Source: Treponema sp. | GTDB lineage: Bacteria; Spirochaetota; Spirochaetia; Treponematales; Breznakiellaceae | DNA length: 29,279 nucleotides | Direction: 5' to 3' | Assembly (NCBI GenBank): GCA_031288575.1 | Contig: JAITRD010000063.1 | Span: 1 to 29,279, forward strand | Shown: piece by piece, positions 21,871-29,279 of the stretch | Position numbering within the stretch: position 1 is the first letter of the stretch | Layout of the letters: each line of letters begins with the position of its first letter | Notes under the pieces: model-generated | What the model saw: the letters and a program-made list of their open reading frames with translations, nothing else | Database searches by the model: none | Told to the model about the DNA's origin: nothing | Position numbers and translations under genes: made by a program

Positions 21871-23316
21871 CTAGAGATGTCTCCGTTTAAGCCAGATAAT
21901 AAATCCTGCGGCAAAAAACGCCAGCGGGATTACAACAACAAAGATGATGCCGAAAATGAGCACCTGCATCCCGGTAATCCGCATGGGGAAGATCATCACG
22001 CTCTTAGATCTGACAGAAAGGGTCTCCGGCCTGTCCTCAAGCCAGGTAAGGCTGTTCATAAAGAGATCGATATTCCCCGGAATTTGGCTATAAAAGTTGA
22101 CCGGTTCCAAAAGGGCGCCGCAGCCTATAGCCACAATCCGCGTCTGCTTCCCGTCCTGGGAGTACTGGGGATCCAGGACCGCCATCCCGAGGGTAAGGGG
22201 GCCGGTGAGATCCCCCGCCACGGTATAGGAGGAAGTATTTTCCGGGTCCGTCCTCAGGTATGATTCCCGGGAAGAACTCAAAAACGGCGTGAGCTCTATG
22301 GTACGCCGCCGTATATCCAATCCCGTAATTCCCCGGGAAAAGGAGAAAACCATGGGGGTTTCGGTTTCAGTTATCGGATCCGTGATGTCGTGGGGGGCCG
22401 CGTCGGGTATAACCTGATAGAGGGAACCGGTATTGTAATTTTGATTCGGCTCCATAACCACCCCGTAATCAAAACGGAACCCAAAGCTGCCGAACAATTC
22501 ATCCAACTGGGGAGTTTGCCGGCTTCGGTAATCCATCAAAACCAAAAGCCGCCCTCCCCCCTCCAGGTATTGCAGCAGTTTTTCCGCTTCGCCGGGAGAA
22601 AAATCCGACCGGGGATTATTTAAAATAATGGCGGAAGCGTCATCAGGGATATCCCCGCGGATCAAATTCAATTGCTTAAGGGAATAATTTTCCCGTTCAA
22701 TCATCTCCTGCACCTGGAGGTCCTTCAGGGAAATTTCATTATGCCCGGTAATTTCATATACCGCCGGAGTTTCTCCGGAACCGACATAGAGGAGTGCCCC
22801 GGTAATCCGCCGTTCCACCGCGTTCCCGGTAATCTGGGGGTTCTGAGGATTGGCATAATTAATTTCGTACATATCATAAAGGGACAGGACTTTAAAACCC
22901 TTGGGGCCGTCAACAATAAGGGAGCCCGGGGAGATGCCCCTATTATCCTTATCGTATTTTGTCATAAGCCCGGGATTTTTATCGGGGTCAAGGACTTCCA
23001 GGCGGATGTTACGGTTCTTTGAGGTATAAAGATCCACCACCTCTTTTATCTGGGGGTTTTCCTGTCCCGCTTGCCAAAGCCCGTAGATCGTTACCGGAAC
23101 GTCAATACTGTCTATTACCTGGACGCTCTGTTCCGAAAGGGAAAAGAGCCTGTTTTCCGTGAGATCAAACTGGGGCGAAATCTGTTGAAAAATCAGATTC
23201 AGCAAAATGAGGGCGATAATAACCGCGAAGGTTACCAGGGCCGCATATCCGCCGTATTTGATATAGCGGGTATGGAAGGATTCAAAAATAGTTTTTATGC
23301 CTTTACCTTTCATCAT
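21871..23316 (-). CDS. GldG-like ABC transporter auxiliary protein
   Basis: 481 residues from ATG 23316, chosen because AGGAG lies just upstream; the adjacent ATG 23313 is equally possible and a longer frame to 23346 would overlap the permease gene. Topology: a transmembrane helix near residues 20-40 (YGGYAALVTFAVIIALILLN), a large outer domain beginning FDLTENRLFSLSEQS, and a C-terminal helix (about 445-470) before WLKRRHL. The FDLTxNxxFSLSxQS block marks the GldG/intraflagellar-transport-like ABC auxiliary family. In Bacteroidota GldAFG is linked to gliding; in other phyla the substrate is unknown. It sits between the ABC-2 permease and DUF4340 genes. Confidence 0.88.
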   Translation of the reverse strand: MMKGKGIKTIFESFHTRYIKYGGYAALVTFAVIIALILLNLIFQQISPQFDLTENRLFSLSEQSVQVIDSIDVPVTIYGLWQAGQENPQIKEVVDLYTSKNRNIRLEVLDPDKNPGLMTKYDKDNRGISPGSLIVDGPKGFKVLSLYDMYEINYANPQNPQITGNAVERRITGALLYVGSGETPAVYEITGHNEISLKDLQVQEMIERENYSLKQLNLIRGDIPDDASAIILNNPRSDFSPGEAEKLLQYLEGGGRLLVLMDYRSRQTPQLDELFGSFGFRFDYGVVMEPNQNYNTGSLYQVIPDAAPHDITDPITETETPMVFSFSRGITGLDIRRRTIELTPFLSSSRESYLRTDPENTSSYTVAGDLTGPLTLGMAVLDPQYSQDGKQTRIVAIGCGALLEPVNFYSQIPGNIDLFMNSLTWLEDRPETLSVRSKSVMIFPMRITGMQVLIFGIIFVVVIPLAFFAAGFIIWLKRRHL

Positions 23317-23323
23317 TAATCTC

Positions 23324-24187
23324 CTAATTCCAGCGCCGTTTTTCAATAAGCCGGACCGTCAGAAAGAGGAACAATCCGCTGAATGAGGTGTAATAAAAAA
23401 GGGCTTCCAGCTTAAGCATTCCCAAGGAAAAATTGGTGTAACGCCTGTTGAGGGAAAACCAGGAAAGGGTATTCCTGATTAACCCGCTAAAAACATCCCT
23501 TTTAAAAAAATACAGGAGCACAATCAAAAGCCCCCCCGCCAGGGCAACTCCGATGCCCAAATAAAGATTCCGCATATTCAAATACAGGAATAAACCCGCT
23601 AAAAGGGCAATGAGGGCCGCGAATATTAGCCCGGACATCATGTCCGAAGGCACGATATTAATAATCGGATCGATGATCCAGATCAGCAGGAGAGAAAAAA
23701 AGCTAATCAGGGCGGCGGTAAACTGGTTTTCCGTTCCCGCGGATACAAAAATCCCCACGGCGATGTAAGAGGCGCCCAAAAAGATAAAACCGATATAACT
23801 GCCGACGGTTTCCCAGACCGCCAGTTCCCCAAAAGCAGCGATGACCAGGGCGTAAAAAACGGTAATCACCAGGGTTAGCAGGTACAAGGCAAGGGCGGCA
23901 AAAAATTTCCCCAATACAATGCCGCTAATCGAAACAGGGCTGGTAAGCAGGAGCTGATCCGTTTTTTGACGCCTTTCCTCCGAAAAAAGGCGCATGGTAA
24001 GGATGGGAATGGCAAAAAGATAGATAAAAAGCACGTTCCCCAAAAAACCGGTATACTGGGGGCTTTGGGACAAAAGATTCATAAAGGTGAAAAAAACCCC
24101 CGTTAAAAGAAGGAAAAATCCCATATAAATATATCCGAGGGGGGTCAGAAAATAGCTTTTGAGTTCCCGCTTTAAAATGGCCGTCAT
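23324..24187 (-). CDS. ABC-2 type permease, GldF-like
   Basis: 287 residues, almost all hydrophobic, with about six to eight membrane helices beginning at residues 17-37 (LGYIYMGFFLLLTGVFFTFM). The cytoplasmic loop MRLFSEERRQKTDQLLLTSPVS is the characteristic ABC-2 coupling segment. It is the membrane part of the exporter driven by the ATPase encoded just upstream, with which it overlaps by 4 bp (ATGA). The GldG-like gene follows after 7 bp. The substrate is not predictable from sequence. Confidence 0.92.
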   Translation of the reverse strand: MTAILKRELKSYFLTPLGYIYMGFFLLLTGVFFTFMNLLSQSPQYTGFLGNVLFIYLFAIPILTMRLFSEERRQKTDQLLLTSPVSISGIVLGKFFAALALYLLTLVITVFYALVIAAFGELAVWETVGSYIGFIFLGASYIAVGIFVSAGTENQFTAALISFFSLLLIWIIDPIINIVPSDMMSGLIFAALIALLAGLFLYLNMRNLYLGIGVALAGGLLIVLLYFFKRDVFSGLIRNTLSWFSLNRRYTNFSLGMLKLEALFYYTSFSGLFLFLTVRLIEKRRWN

Positions 24188-25131
24188 GGATTTACCTCCT
24201 CCTGGGTAGTAACCTGAAGGAAAATCTCCTCAAGGCTCATATCCAGAGCCCGCATCATGAGGATGGGAATATCCGCGGCGCTGAGGGCACGGAAAATATC
24301 CCGCCTTATATCAACCTCCTCCGTAGCCTCCGCAACCACCTCCGCGGTCCCCGTTTCCTGGGATTCCCGGAATTCCAGCCTGCGGAGGGAAGGCACCTTT
24401 TCCAGAACCTGGGCAATCCGCTTTCCCGGGGCATCCAGCCTGAGAATGATGTGGCTTCCGCCCAGAAGCCGTTTGGCCATGTTTTCCGGGGTATCATCGG
24501 CGACGATAAGCCCCCGGTTAATGATAAGCACCCGTTTGCATACGGCGCTTACCTCCGGCAGGATATGGGAACTTAAAATAATGGTATGATCCTTACCCAG
24601 GCTTATGATAAGGTCCCGGATCTCCAGGATCTGTTTAGGATCAAGCCCCGCGGTAGGTTCATCCAGGATAAGAATTTCAGGATTTCCAATCAGGGTCTGG
24701 GCAAGGCCGACCCGCTGCTTATAACCCTTGGATAAATTTTTGATAAGCCGCCCCGATATATCGGCGATGCTGGTTATCTCCATGATCTCCGCCGCCCGTT
24801 TAGGCATTTCCCTTTTAGGAACCCCCTTGATCGCGCCGACAAAGGCAAGATACTCCTTTACCGTCATTTCCGGATAAAGAGGCGGATTCTCCGGCAAATA
24901 ACCGATTTTCTGCTTTGTCTCCAGGGGATAATCCAGGATGTCCAGGCCGTCTATGGTTATTGTTCCTTCGGAGGAAGATAAATATCCCGTAAGGATATTC
25001 ATGGTTGTCGATTTTCCCGCGCCGTTGGGGCCGAGAAAACCTACAATCTCTCCCTTTTCAATCTTAAAATTCACATGGTCAACCGCGATATGGGGACCAT
25101 ACCGTTTGACCAGGTCCGTAGCTTCAATCAC
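24184..25131 (-). CDS. ABC transporter ATP-binding protein, GldA-like
   Basis: 315 residues from GTG 25131, with GGGAGGT 5-6 nt upstream. Walker A GPNGAGKST (34-42), Q-loop around GYLPENPPLYPEMT, signature LSKGYKQR (133-140), Walker B LILDEPTAGLDP with Glu158, and the H-loop LSSHILPE are all intact, so it should be an active ATPase. The about 100-residue C-terminal extension (EVPSLRRLEF onward, ending in EEIFLQVT) is typical of ABC-2 exporters of the GldA/drug and polysaccharide group. It is the first gene of a four-gene operon with a strong promoter at 25192-25220. Confidence 0.94.
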   Translation of the reverse strand: MIEATDLVKRYGPHIAVDHVNFKIEKGEIVGFLGPNGAGKSTTMNILTGYLSSSEGTITIDGLDILDYPLETKQKIGYLPENPPLYPEMTVKEYLAFVGAIKGVPKREMPKRAAEIMEITSIADISGRLIKNLSKGYKQRVGLAQTLIGNPEILILDEPTAGLDPKQILEIRDLIISLGKDHTIILSSHILPEVSAVCKRVLIINRGLIVADDTPENMAKRLLGGSHIILRLDAPGKRIAQVLEKVPSLRRLEFRESQETGTAEVVAEATEEVDIRRDIFRALSAADIPILMMRALDMSLEEIFLQVTTQEEVNP

Positions 25132-25157
25132 AAACTACCTCCCGCTTTGCGATGAGA

Positions 25158-25188
25158 ATTTACCCTTTAAAACTATTTATCGGTAAAT
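25158..25188. promoter_or_regulatory. Inverted repeat in the leader of the ABC exporter operon
   Basis: ATTTACC (25158-25164) and GGTAAAT (25182-25188), 17-bp spacer. It covers the predicted transcription start (about 25185) on the minus strand and could be an operator or a leader hairpin. Confidence 0.35.
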
Positions 25189-25191
25189 GGT

Positions 25192-25220
25192 ATAATACGC
25201 ATATAAAAGAAATCTGTCAA
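25192..25220 (-). promoter_or_regulatory. Sigma-70-type promoter of the ABC exporter operon
   Basis: On the minus strand: TTGACA (25220-25215), 17-bp spacer, TATTAT (25197-25192). The same hexamers occur at the fabH promoter. The leader to the GTG at 25131 is about 55 nt. Confidence 0.82.
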
Positions 25221-25262
25221 ATAAAAAGTTACAGGCCATTCCCGCCTTCTGCCCCATAAGAA

Positions 25263-25300
25263 CCGGCGGCCCTTAGGCCCCGCGGGGAAGCCGCCGCCGG
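25263..25300 (-). terminator. Possible terminator of the dhaK-dhaL operon
   Basis: Arms CCGGCGGC (25263-25270) and GCCGCCGG (25293-25300) with a palindromic CCCCGCGGGG in the loop. On the minus strand the stem is followed by TTCTTAT. It lies about 45 nt past the dhaL stop. The stem is strong but the U-tract is poor. Nothing else gene-like is seen in 25221-25344. Confidence 0.5.
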
Positions 25301-25344
25301 ACCGGCCCCCTTTTACCGGCCCGCCCGCCAGTTCCCTCATAACC

Positions 25345-25971
25345 CTAGAGGGTTTCACAATAGGCGCTCATTCCCTCAAAAATCAGCATCCCCGCCACGG
25401 ATCCGCCGTCGAGGATGCCAATGCTTTTATCCCCGTAATAGGCGGCCCGGCCGTGAACGGATTTCATGGCTTTGGTTTTCTGCGCCCCCTCCGCCGCGGC
25501 TTGGGCCGCGGCCTTAAAGGCATCCCGGCAATGATCCCCGGGGGCGGAATTTTTAAGAACCTCCACGGCGGGGCAAAGGGCATCCAGAATGGTTTTTTCT
25601 CCGGGTTTGGATTTGGCCTTTTCCATAATATTGTTAAGCCCCCCCTCCATTGCCAGGGCAAGTTCGGAAATATCCGCCTCCGTTTTTCCCCGGAGGGCCC
25701 TTGCCATGCCCATAAACCCCATGGAAAGGATGGTTCCCAGGGAAGAAGAGGCCGCTTCATTAAAGACGCCGCCGCATTTCATAAACAATTTTCCCAGGTC
25801 TTTTTCTTCCGCCCCGTTAAGATATTCCGACACCGCTTTAAACCCGGCGGCCATGGAGATCCCTAAATCTCCGTCCCCGTTCTGCTGGTCCAGTTCAATA
25901 AGATAATCCCGGTTTTTATCCATAAGCCCGCTCACCGCGGCAAAGGCGCCGCGCAGGGTCGTAAGGTTCAT
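25345..25971 (-). CDS. dhaL: DhaL-type kinase subunit (nucleotide-binding Dak2 domain)
   Basis: 208 residues, standard for DhaL. The metal/nucleotide motif is ELDQQNGDGDLGISM with Asp28, Asp33 and Asp35 in the positions of the three Mg-binding Asp residues of E. coli DhaL. The usual GDGDHG is here GDGDLG. The C-terminal block GRAAYYGDKSIG matches the family, but the following DPGA-type segment is ILDGGS. DhaL phosphorylates the hemiaminal-bound substrate on DhaK, with phosphate from DhaM in PTS-dependent systems. No dhaM is in the window, so the phosphate donor is open. AGGAG precedes the ATG; it starts 12 bp after dhaK. The substrate may be dihydroxyacetone or a related ketose such as erythrulose. 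Confidence 0.87.
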   Translation of the reverse strand: MNLTTLRGAFAAVSGLMDKNRDYLIELDQQNGDGDLGISMAAGFKAVSEYLNGAEEKDLGKLFMKCGGVFNEAASSSLGTILSMGFMGMARALRGKTEADISELALAMEGGLNNIMEKAKSKPGEKTILDALCPAVEVLKNSAPGDHCRDAFKAAAQAAAEGAQKTKAMKSVHGRAAYYGDKSIGILDGGSVAGMLIFEGMSAYCETL

Positions 25972-25983
25972 AAAAGCTCCTTT

Positions 25984-26991
25984 TTATTTATTCGCATTGG
26001 TATAAAAGGGAGTAGAAGCGGGATGGCGGAGCAGTTCCTTTAGCTGGGGATCTAATTTGATTATAGAAGCGGAAAGGCCCATCATTTCCATCGAAGTAGC
26101 AAATTCCCCGATATGGGGCATATATACCGAAACCCCCATGTCCCGAAGGAGCAAATCTATTTTCCGGTAGACAATAAACTGTTCTTCCAGGGGGGTACCC
26201 CCAAGGCCGTTTATCAAAACCGAAACCTCGTCTCCCCGGGACAGGGGCATATCGGCGTTTATCCGTTCAACCATAACCGCGGCTATTTCATCGGCGCTGA
26301 TCATTTTTTTGACTTCAATTCCCGGCTCGCCGTGGATCCCCATGCCGATTTCTATTTCATCTTCATTGATAGAAAAGGTCGGCTTTCCCGCCTCCGGCAA
26401 AATGCAGGGAGAAAGGGCAACCCCCATGCTCCGGGTATTATCCAGCGCTTTTTGCGCAACCGCGGTAACCTCTTCCAGGGTCATCATTTTTTCCGCCGCG
26501 GCGCCGGCTATTTTATAGGCATAAACAATCCCCGCAACCCCCCGCCGTTTTTCCGCCTTATCCGGCGGGGAAGAGGCCACATCGTCCCGCCCCAGGGCAA
26601 CCGTAGTTTTAATATCATCAAATTCTACCATTTCCCGGGCCATTTCAAAATTCATAACATCCCCGCCGTAATTGCCAAAAAGACAAAGCACCCCGCTGCC
26701 GGAATGACAGGCCCGGATCATATCCGCCATTTTCTGCGACGAGGGGGAGGCAAAAACATTGCCGACGGCGCATCCATCCAGCATGCCCTGTCCCACATAA
26801 CCGAGAAAGAGGGGCAAGTGCCCGCTTCCCCCGGCGGTCACAATGCCGACCTTTCCCTCTTTTTTGGGATGCCCGCTTAAAAGTATCCGCCGGTCCCCGT
26901 TATACAGCTTAACCCTGTCTCCATAGGCGGCAATAATGCCGTCAATGGTTTCATCTACGAAATTTTCCGGTTTATTAATAATTTTTCTCAC
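25984..26991 (-). CDS. dhaK: DhaK-type kinase subunit (ketose-binding Dak1 domain)
   Basis: 335 residues from GTG 26991 (GGAG 7 nt upstream). The substrate-anchoring His220 lies in GMGIHGEPGI; the catalytic His58 and Asp111 lie in TAGGSGHLP and NYGGDVMNF. The family norm is GGSGHEP, so Leu replaces Glu beside the catalytic His, and NYTGD is NYGGD. With the matching change in DhaL this suggests a subfamily with a different substrate from the classical dihydroxyacetone kinases. It is the first gene of a two-gene operon with a TTGACA-type promoter at 27066-27094, divergent from purE. No glycerol dehydrogenase or aldolase gene is adjacent. Confidence 0.9.
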   Translation of the reverse strand: MRKIINKPENFVDETIDGIIAAYGDRVKLYNGDRRILLSGHPKKEGKVGIVTAGGSGHLPLFLGYVGQGMLDGCAVGNVFASPSSQKMADMIRACHSGSGVLCLFGNYGGDVMNFEMAREMVEFDDIKTTVALGRDDVASSPPDKAEKRRGVAGIVYAYKIAGAAAEKMMTLEEVTAVAQKALDNTRSMGVALSPCILPEAGKPTFSINEDEIEIGMGIHGEPGIEVKKMISADEIAAVMVERINADMPLSRGDEVSVLINGLGGTPLEEQFIVYRKIDLLLRDMGVSVYMPHIGEFATSMEMMGLSASIIKLDPQLKELLRHPASTPFYTNANK

Positions 26992-27065
26992 AGAAATCTC
27001 CTTTCACCCGGATGCCCGGTGATTTTTCGGATAAACGGAAACATTCCCCAATATGATTCGGACCC

Positions 27066-27094
27066 AGATTATTCCCTCCCTCTTGTTTTGTCAA
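27066..27094 (-). promoter_or_regulatory. Candidate promoter of dhaK-dhaL
   Basis: On the minus strand: TTGACA (27094-27089), 17-bp spacer, TAATCT (27071-27066); AATAAT two bases earlier gives a better -10 at 15-bp spacing. The leader to the GTG at 26991 is about 70 nt. Confidence 0.55.
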
Positions 27095-27148
27095 TCTTTG
27101 TTATGCCGCCATTTTTCGGCAGGTCCCTACATGACCCTGCCCGGCCCC

Positions 27149-27178
27149 TTGTTCAGGCCTCTCAAAACATGATATTTT
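27149..27178 (+). promoter_or_regulatory. Candidate promoter of purE-purC-purF
   Basis: TTGTTC (27149-27154), 18-bp spacer, TATTTT (27173-27178). The start point would be near 27185, only a few bases before the ATG at 27188, so the message could be nearly leaderless. The match is moderate. Confidence 0.4.
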
Positions 27179-27190
27179 GGACATATCATG
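27168..27190. promoter_or_regulatory. Perfect inverted repeat covering the purE start codon
   Basis: CATGATAT (27168-27175), spacer TTTGGAC, ATATCATG (27183-27190), with the final ATG being the purE start. It overlaps the candidate -10 box. It may be a DNA operator, or, if transcription begins further upstream, an RNA hairpin that hides the start codon. Confidence 0.55.
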
Positions 27191-27667
27191 AAGGCCGCCA
27201 TTATATTCGGGTCCCGGTCGGATACGCCGGTTATGGGGAAAGCCGCCGAGGTGTTGCGGGAATTCGGGGTGGACTTTTCTTCCCATATCCTTTCCGCCCA
27301 CCGGGTCCCGGAGCTGCTCTGGGAAACCTTAAAAAATCTGGAAGAAACAGGAACGGAGGTGATCATCGCCGGGGCGGGGCTTGCGGCCCATCTGCCGGGG
27401 GTTATCGCCTCTTTGACCCTGCTCCCGGTGATCGGCGTGCCCGTCAGTTCCGGGGGGCTCGGCGGCCTGGACGCCCTGCTTTCCATCGTACAGATGCCCA
27501 AACCTATTCCGGTGGCTACCGTGGGGGTGGATAACGGGGCCAACGCGGGGTTTTTAGCCTGCCGGATCCTTTCCCTCAAATACCCGCCGCTGGGGGAAAG
27601 GCTTGCCGCCTACCGGAGCAAAATGAAGGCAAATTTTGCCCGGGACAATCAAGGAGCGGAACTATGA
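27188..27667 (+). CDS. purE: N5-carboxyaminoimidazole ribonucleotide mutase (class I PurE)
   Basis: 159 residues, normal for PurE. It converts N5-CAIR to CAIR in de novo purine synthesis. Class I features: FGSRSD at residues 7-12, the SAHR loop, AGAGLAAHLPGV, and GLDALLSIVQMP followed by ATVGV. These differ from the class II, CO2-using PurE known from Treponema denticola, so a PurK partner is expected but is not in this window. The Shine-Dalgarno is weak (GGA at 27179-27181) and the start codon lies in an inverted repeat. It overlaps purC by 4 bp. Confidence 0.93.
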   Translation: MKAAIIFGSRSDTPVMGKAAEVLREFGVDFSSHILSAHRVPELLWETLKNLEETGTEVIIAGAGLAAHLPGVIASLTLLPVIGVPVSSGGLGGLDALLSIVQMPKPIPVATVGVDNGANAGFLACRILSLKYPPLGERLAAYRSKMKANFARDNQGAEL

Positions 27668-28419
27668 GCGTATTATCGGCCGGGGACGGTTTTGATCCCC
27701 GGGAACTCAAACAGGGAGAACTGTTTTACGAAGGAAAGGCCAAGCAGGTTTACGGGGTAATCGGCCGGGAAGATCTGGTGATCATCCATTATAAAGACGA
27801 CGCCACCGCCTTTAACGGGGAAAAGAAGGGGCAAATTGAGGACAAGGGGGTGATGAATAACAAAATCGCCTCGGGACTTTTTGAGCTCCTGGAAGAATCC
27901 GCCGTCCCCACCCATTATGTAACCCGTCTTTCCGGCCGGGATATGCTCTGCCGGAAGGTCAAAATTATCCCCCTGGAAGTAATCGTCCGTAACGCGGCCG
28001 CCGGGTCCATGGCCAAACGGTTGGGCATGGCCGAAGGAAGCCCCCTGAAAACAAGGGTTTTTGAGCTTTCCTACAAGGACGACGCCCTGGGGGATCCCCT
28101 GATCAACGATTACCACGCGGTTGCCATCGGCGCCTCCAGCTTTGAAGAAATTGAGGAAATCAAGGGGATCACCTTTAAAGTCAATGAGGTGCTTTCGGCT
28201 TTTTTTCTGAAGCGGGGAATACGCCTCATCGATTTTAAACTGGAATTCGGCCGTACCCTTGCGGAGAACAGGCTGGTGCTGGCGGATGAGATATCCCCGG
28301 ATACCTGCCGTTTCTGGGACGCCGAAACGAATGAAAAACTCGACAAGGATCGTTTCCGCCGGGACCTGGGGAAGGTGAAGGAAGCCTATATCGAAATCTT
28401 GAGCCGTATCGGCGGATGA
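27664..28419 (+). CDS. purC: Phosphoribosylaminoimidazole-succinocarboxamide synthase (SAICAR synthetase)
   Basis: 251 residues, a bit longer than the usual 235-240 because of an N-terminal extension (about 12 residues before KQGELFYEGKAKQVY). It joins CAIR and aspartate using ATP. Family blocks: YEGKAKQVY, KDDATAFNGEKKGQI, EVIVRNAAAGSMAKR, and LIDFKLEFGR with LADEISPDTCRFWD near the C-terminus. The ATG overlaps the purE stop (ATGA), so translation is coupled; purF starts 9 bp after. The purE-purC-purF order follows pathway-gene clustering seen in many bacteria. Confidence 0.95.
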   Translation: MSVLSAGDGFDPRELKQGELFYEGKAKQVYGVIGREDLVIIHYKDDATAFNGEKKGQIEDKGVMNNKIASGLFELLEESAVPTHYVTRLSGRDMLCRKVKIIPLEVIVRNAAAGSMAKRLGMAEGSPLKTRVFELSYKDDALGDPLINDYHAVAIGASSFEEIEEIKGITFKVNEVLSAFFLKRGIRLIDFKLEFGRTLAENRLVLADEISPDTCRFWDAETNEKLDKDRFRRDLGKVKEAYIEILSRIGG

Positions 28420-28428
28420 GGGCGGGCC

Positions 28429-29279
28429 ATGACAGCGGAGACCGATGAAAGCTACGATAAATTAAGGGAAGAATGCGGGGTATTCGGGGTCTTTTGCCAG
28501 GACCCGAAAAAAAACGCCGCTTCCCTGGTGTATTACGGCCTTTTGTCATTGCAGCACCGGGGCCAGGAAAGCGCCGGAATCGCCGTGGCGCAGGATAAAA
28601 CCATCGAATGCCGGAAGGGGATGGGCCTGGTGGGGGATGTTTTTAACCCCGATCTTTTAAACCAGTTGCGGGGCCCCGCCGCGGTGGGCCATGTCCGGTA
28701 TTCCACCTTTGGAACCAGCAGCATCGAAAACGCCCAGCCCTTTGTAAGCCGTTTTAAGCTGGGATCCATCGCGGTGGCCCACAACGGCACCTTGACCAAC
28801 GCCGACGTGGTCCGGGAACTGCTGGAAGACGCCGGGATCGGCTTTACCTCCTCCAGCGACAGCGAAGTGATCATCAACCTCATCGCCAAAAATTACAAAA
28901 AGGGGCTTGAGAAGGCCCTGACGGATACGATTAAATTCATCAAGGGTTCCTATGCCCTGGTGGTCCTGACCGATGATGCCCTGGTGGGCGCCCGGGACCC
29001 CAACGGAATCCGGCCCCTGTGCCTGGGGAAACTTAACGACGGGTGGATCCTGGCAAGCGAATCCTGCGCCATCGACGCCGTGGGAGGGGAGTTTGTCCGG
29101 GATATCGAACCCGGGGAAGTGATCATCATCAACCAGGAACAGGTCCTCTCCTTCAGCTTTAGCGAAAAAACCCGGCGGGCGGTGTGTTCCTTTGAGTATG
29201 TCTACTTTGCCCGGCCGGACAGCGTTATCGACGGGATGGATGTATACGGCGCCCGGATCCGGGCGGGGGAAATTTTGGG
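28429..29279 (+). CDS. purF: Amidophosphoribosyltransferase, N-terminal part (runs off window)
   Basis: Open from ATG 28429 to the last base (283 complete codons). PurF makes phosphoribosylamine from PRPP and glutamine, the first committed step of purine synthesis. The Ntn-type glutaminase domain is complete: after a 15-residue propeptide comes Cys16 in REECGVFGVF, then HRGQESAGIA, GHVRYSTFG, HNGTLTN, and RDPNGIRPL. Cys253 in AVCSFEYVYFARPDS matches the first Fe-S ligand of the B. subtilis-type enzyme, so a processed, [4Fe-4S]-containing PurF is predicted. The PRTase domain and the other Cys ligands are outside the window. The Shine-Dalgarno is weak (GGGCGGG). Confidence 0.94.
   Translation, partial: MTAETDESYDKLREECGVFGVFCQDPKKNAASLVYYGLLSLQHRGQESAGIAVAQDKTIECRKGMGLVGDVFNPDLLNQLRGPAAVGHVRYSTFGTSSIENAQPFVSRFKLGSIAVAHNGTLTNADVVRELLEDAGIGFTSSSDSEVIINLIAKNYKKGLEKALTDTIKFIKGSYALVVLTDDALVGARDPNGIRPLCLGKLNDGWILASESCAIDAVGGEFVRDIEPGEVIIINQEQVLSFSFSEKTRRAVCSFEYVYFARPDSVIDGMDVYGARIRAGEIL

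Noticed and set aside
1..29279. CRISPR arrays, tRNA or rRNA genes, transposases, prophage genes
   Set aside because: No regularly spaced repeats, cloverleaf-like segments, rRNA-like stretches or transposase motifs were recognised anywhere in the window.

Overview
The window is a GC-rich, gene-dense bacterial chromosome segment with about 30 protein genes and no rRNA, tRNA, CRISPR array or insertion sequence that I could recognise. The gene mix (a bacterial-type dissociated fatty-acid synthase cluster, a chromosomal parAB pair, a Gld-like ABC exporter locus with a DUF4340 protein, a lone PTS EIIA, a DhaK/DhaL pair, and a large secreted-looking repetitive protein) fits a spirochaete of the Treponema/Breznakiella type. 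That placement is inference from gene content and style, not a search result.

Layout. 1-432: 3' end of a Gly/Thr/Ala/Ser-rich surface-type protein with codon use unlike the rest, closed by a clear terminator. 505-845: intergenic, with two copies of a roughly 92-94 bp repeat; the second copy carries the terminator of the next operon. 846-3782 (minus): HAD phosphatase, CBS-HATPase protein, DRTGG protein and PHP phosphoesterase, tightly overlapped. 3847-5494 (plus): parA-parB, with no Shine-Dalgarno before parA. 5646-13897 (plus): fabH-fabD-fabG-fabF-fabZ-accB-accC-accD-accA, a nearly complete type II fatty-acid initiation and elongation set plus acetyl-CoA carboxylase, but with no acpP and no enoyl reductase. 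Its promoter has a strong -35/-10 pair and an 11-bp-arm inverted repeat at the predicted start site. 14223-14936: a FadR-type GntR regulator behind a long structured leader.

15034-19571: a 674-residue protein with a C-terminal pRiA4b ORF-3-like domain, a PtsN/fructose-type EIIA and a transketolase. 19693-20424: rsmG, convergent with a minus-strand operon (25131 down to 20479) encoding an ABC ATPase, an ABC-2 permease, a GldG-like protein and a DUF4340 protein. 25345-26991 (minus): dhaK-dhaL with unusual residues in both active-site motifs. 27188-29279 (plus): purE-purC-purF, with purF running off the window.

Functionally the window joins lipid synthesis (malonyl-CoA supply and elongation in one transcription unit), chromosome partitioning, carbon metabolism (transketolase, triose or tetrulose kinase, PTS regulator) and de novo purine synthesis. 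The least explained items are the four-gene PHP/DRTGG/CBS-HATPase/HAD module, the 674-residue fusion protein, the palindromes at the fabH, parA and purE starts, the duplicated ribosome-binding site before fabF where acpP would be expected, and the paired repeat at 533-768.
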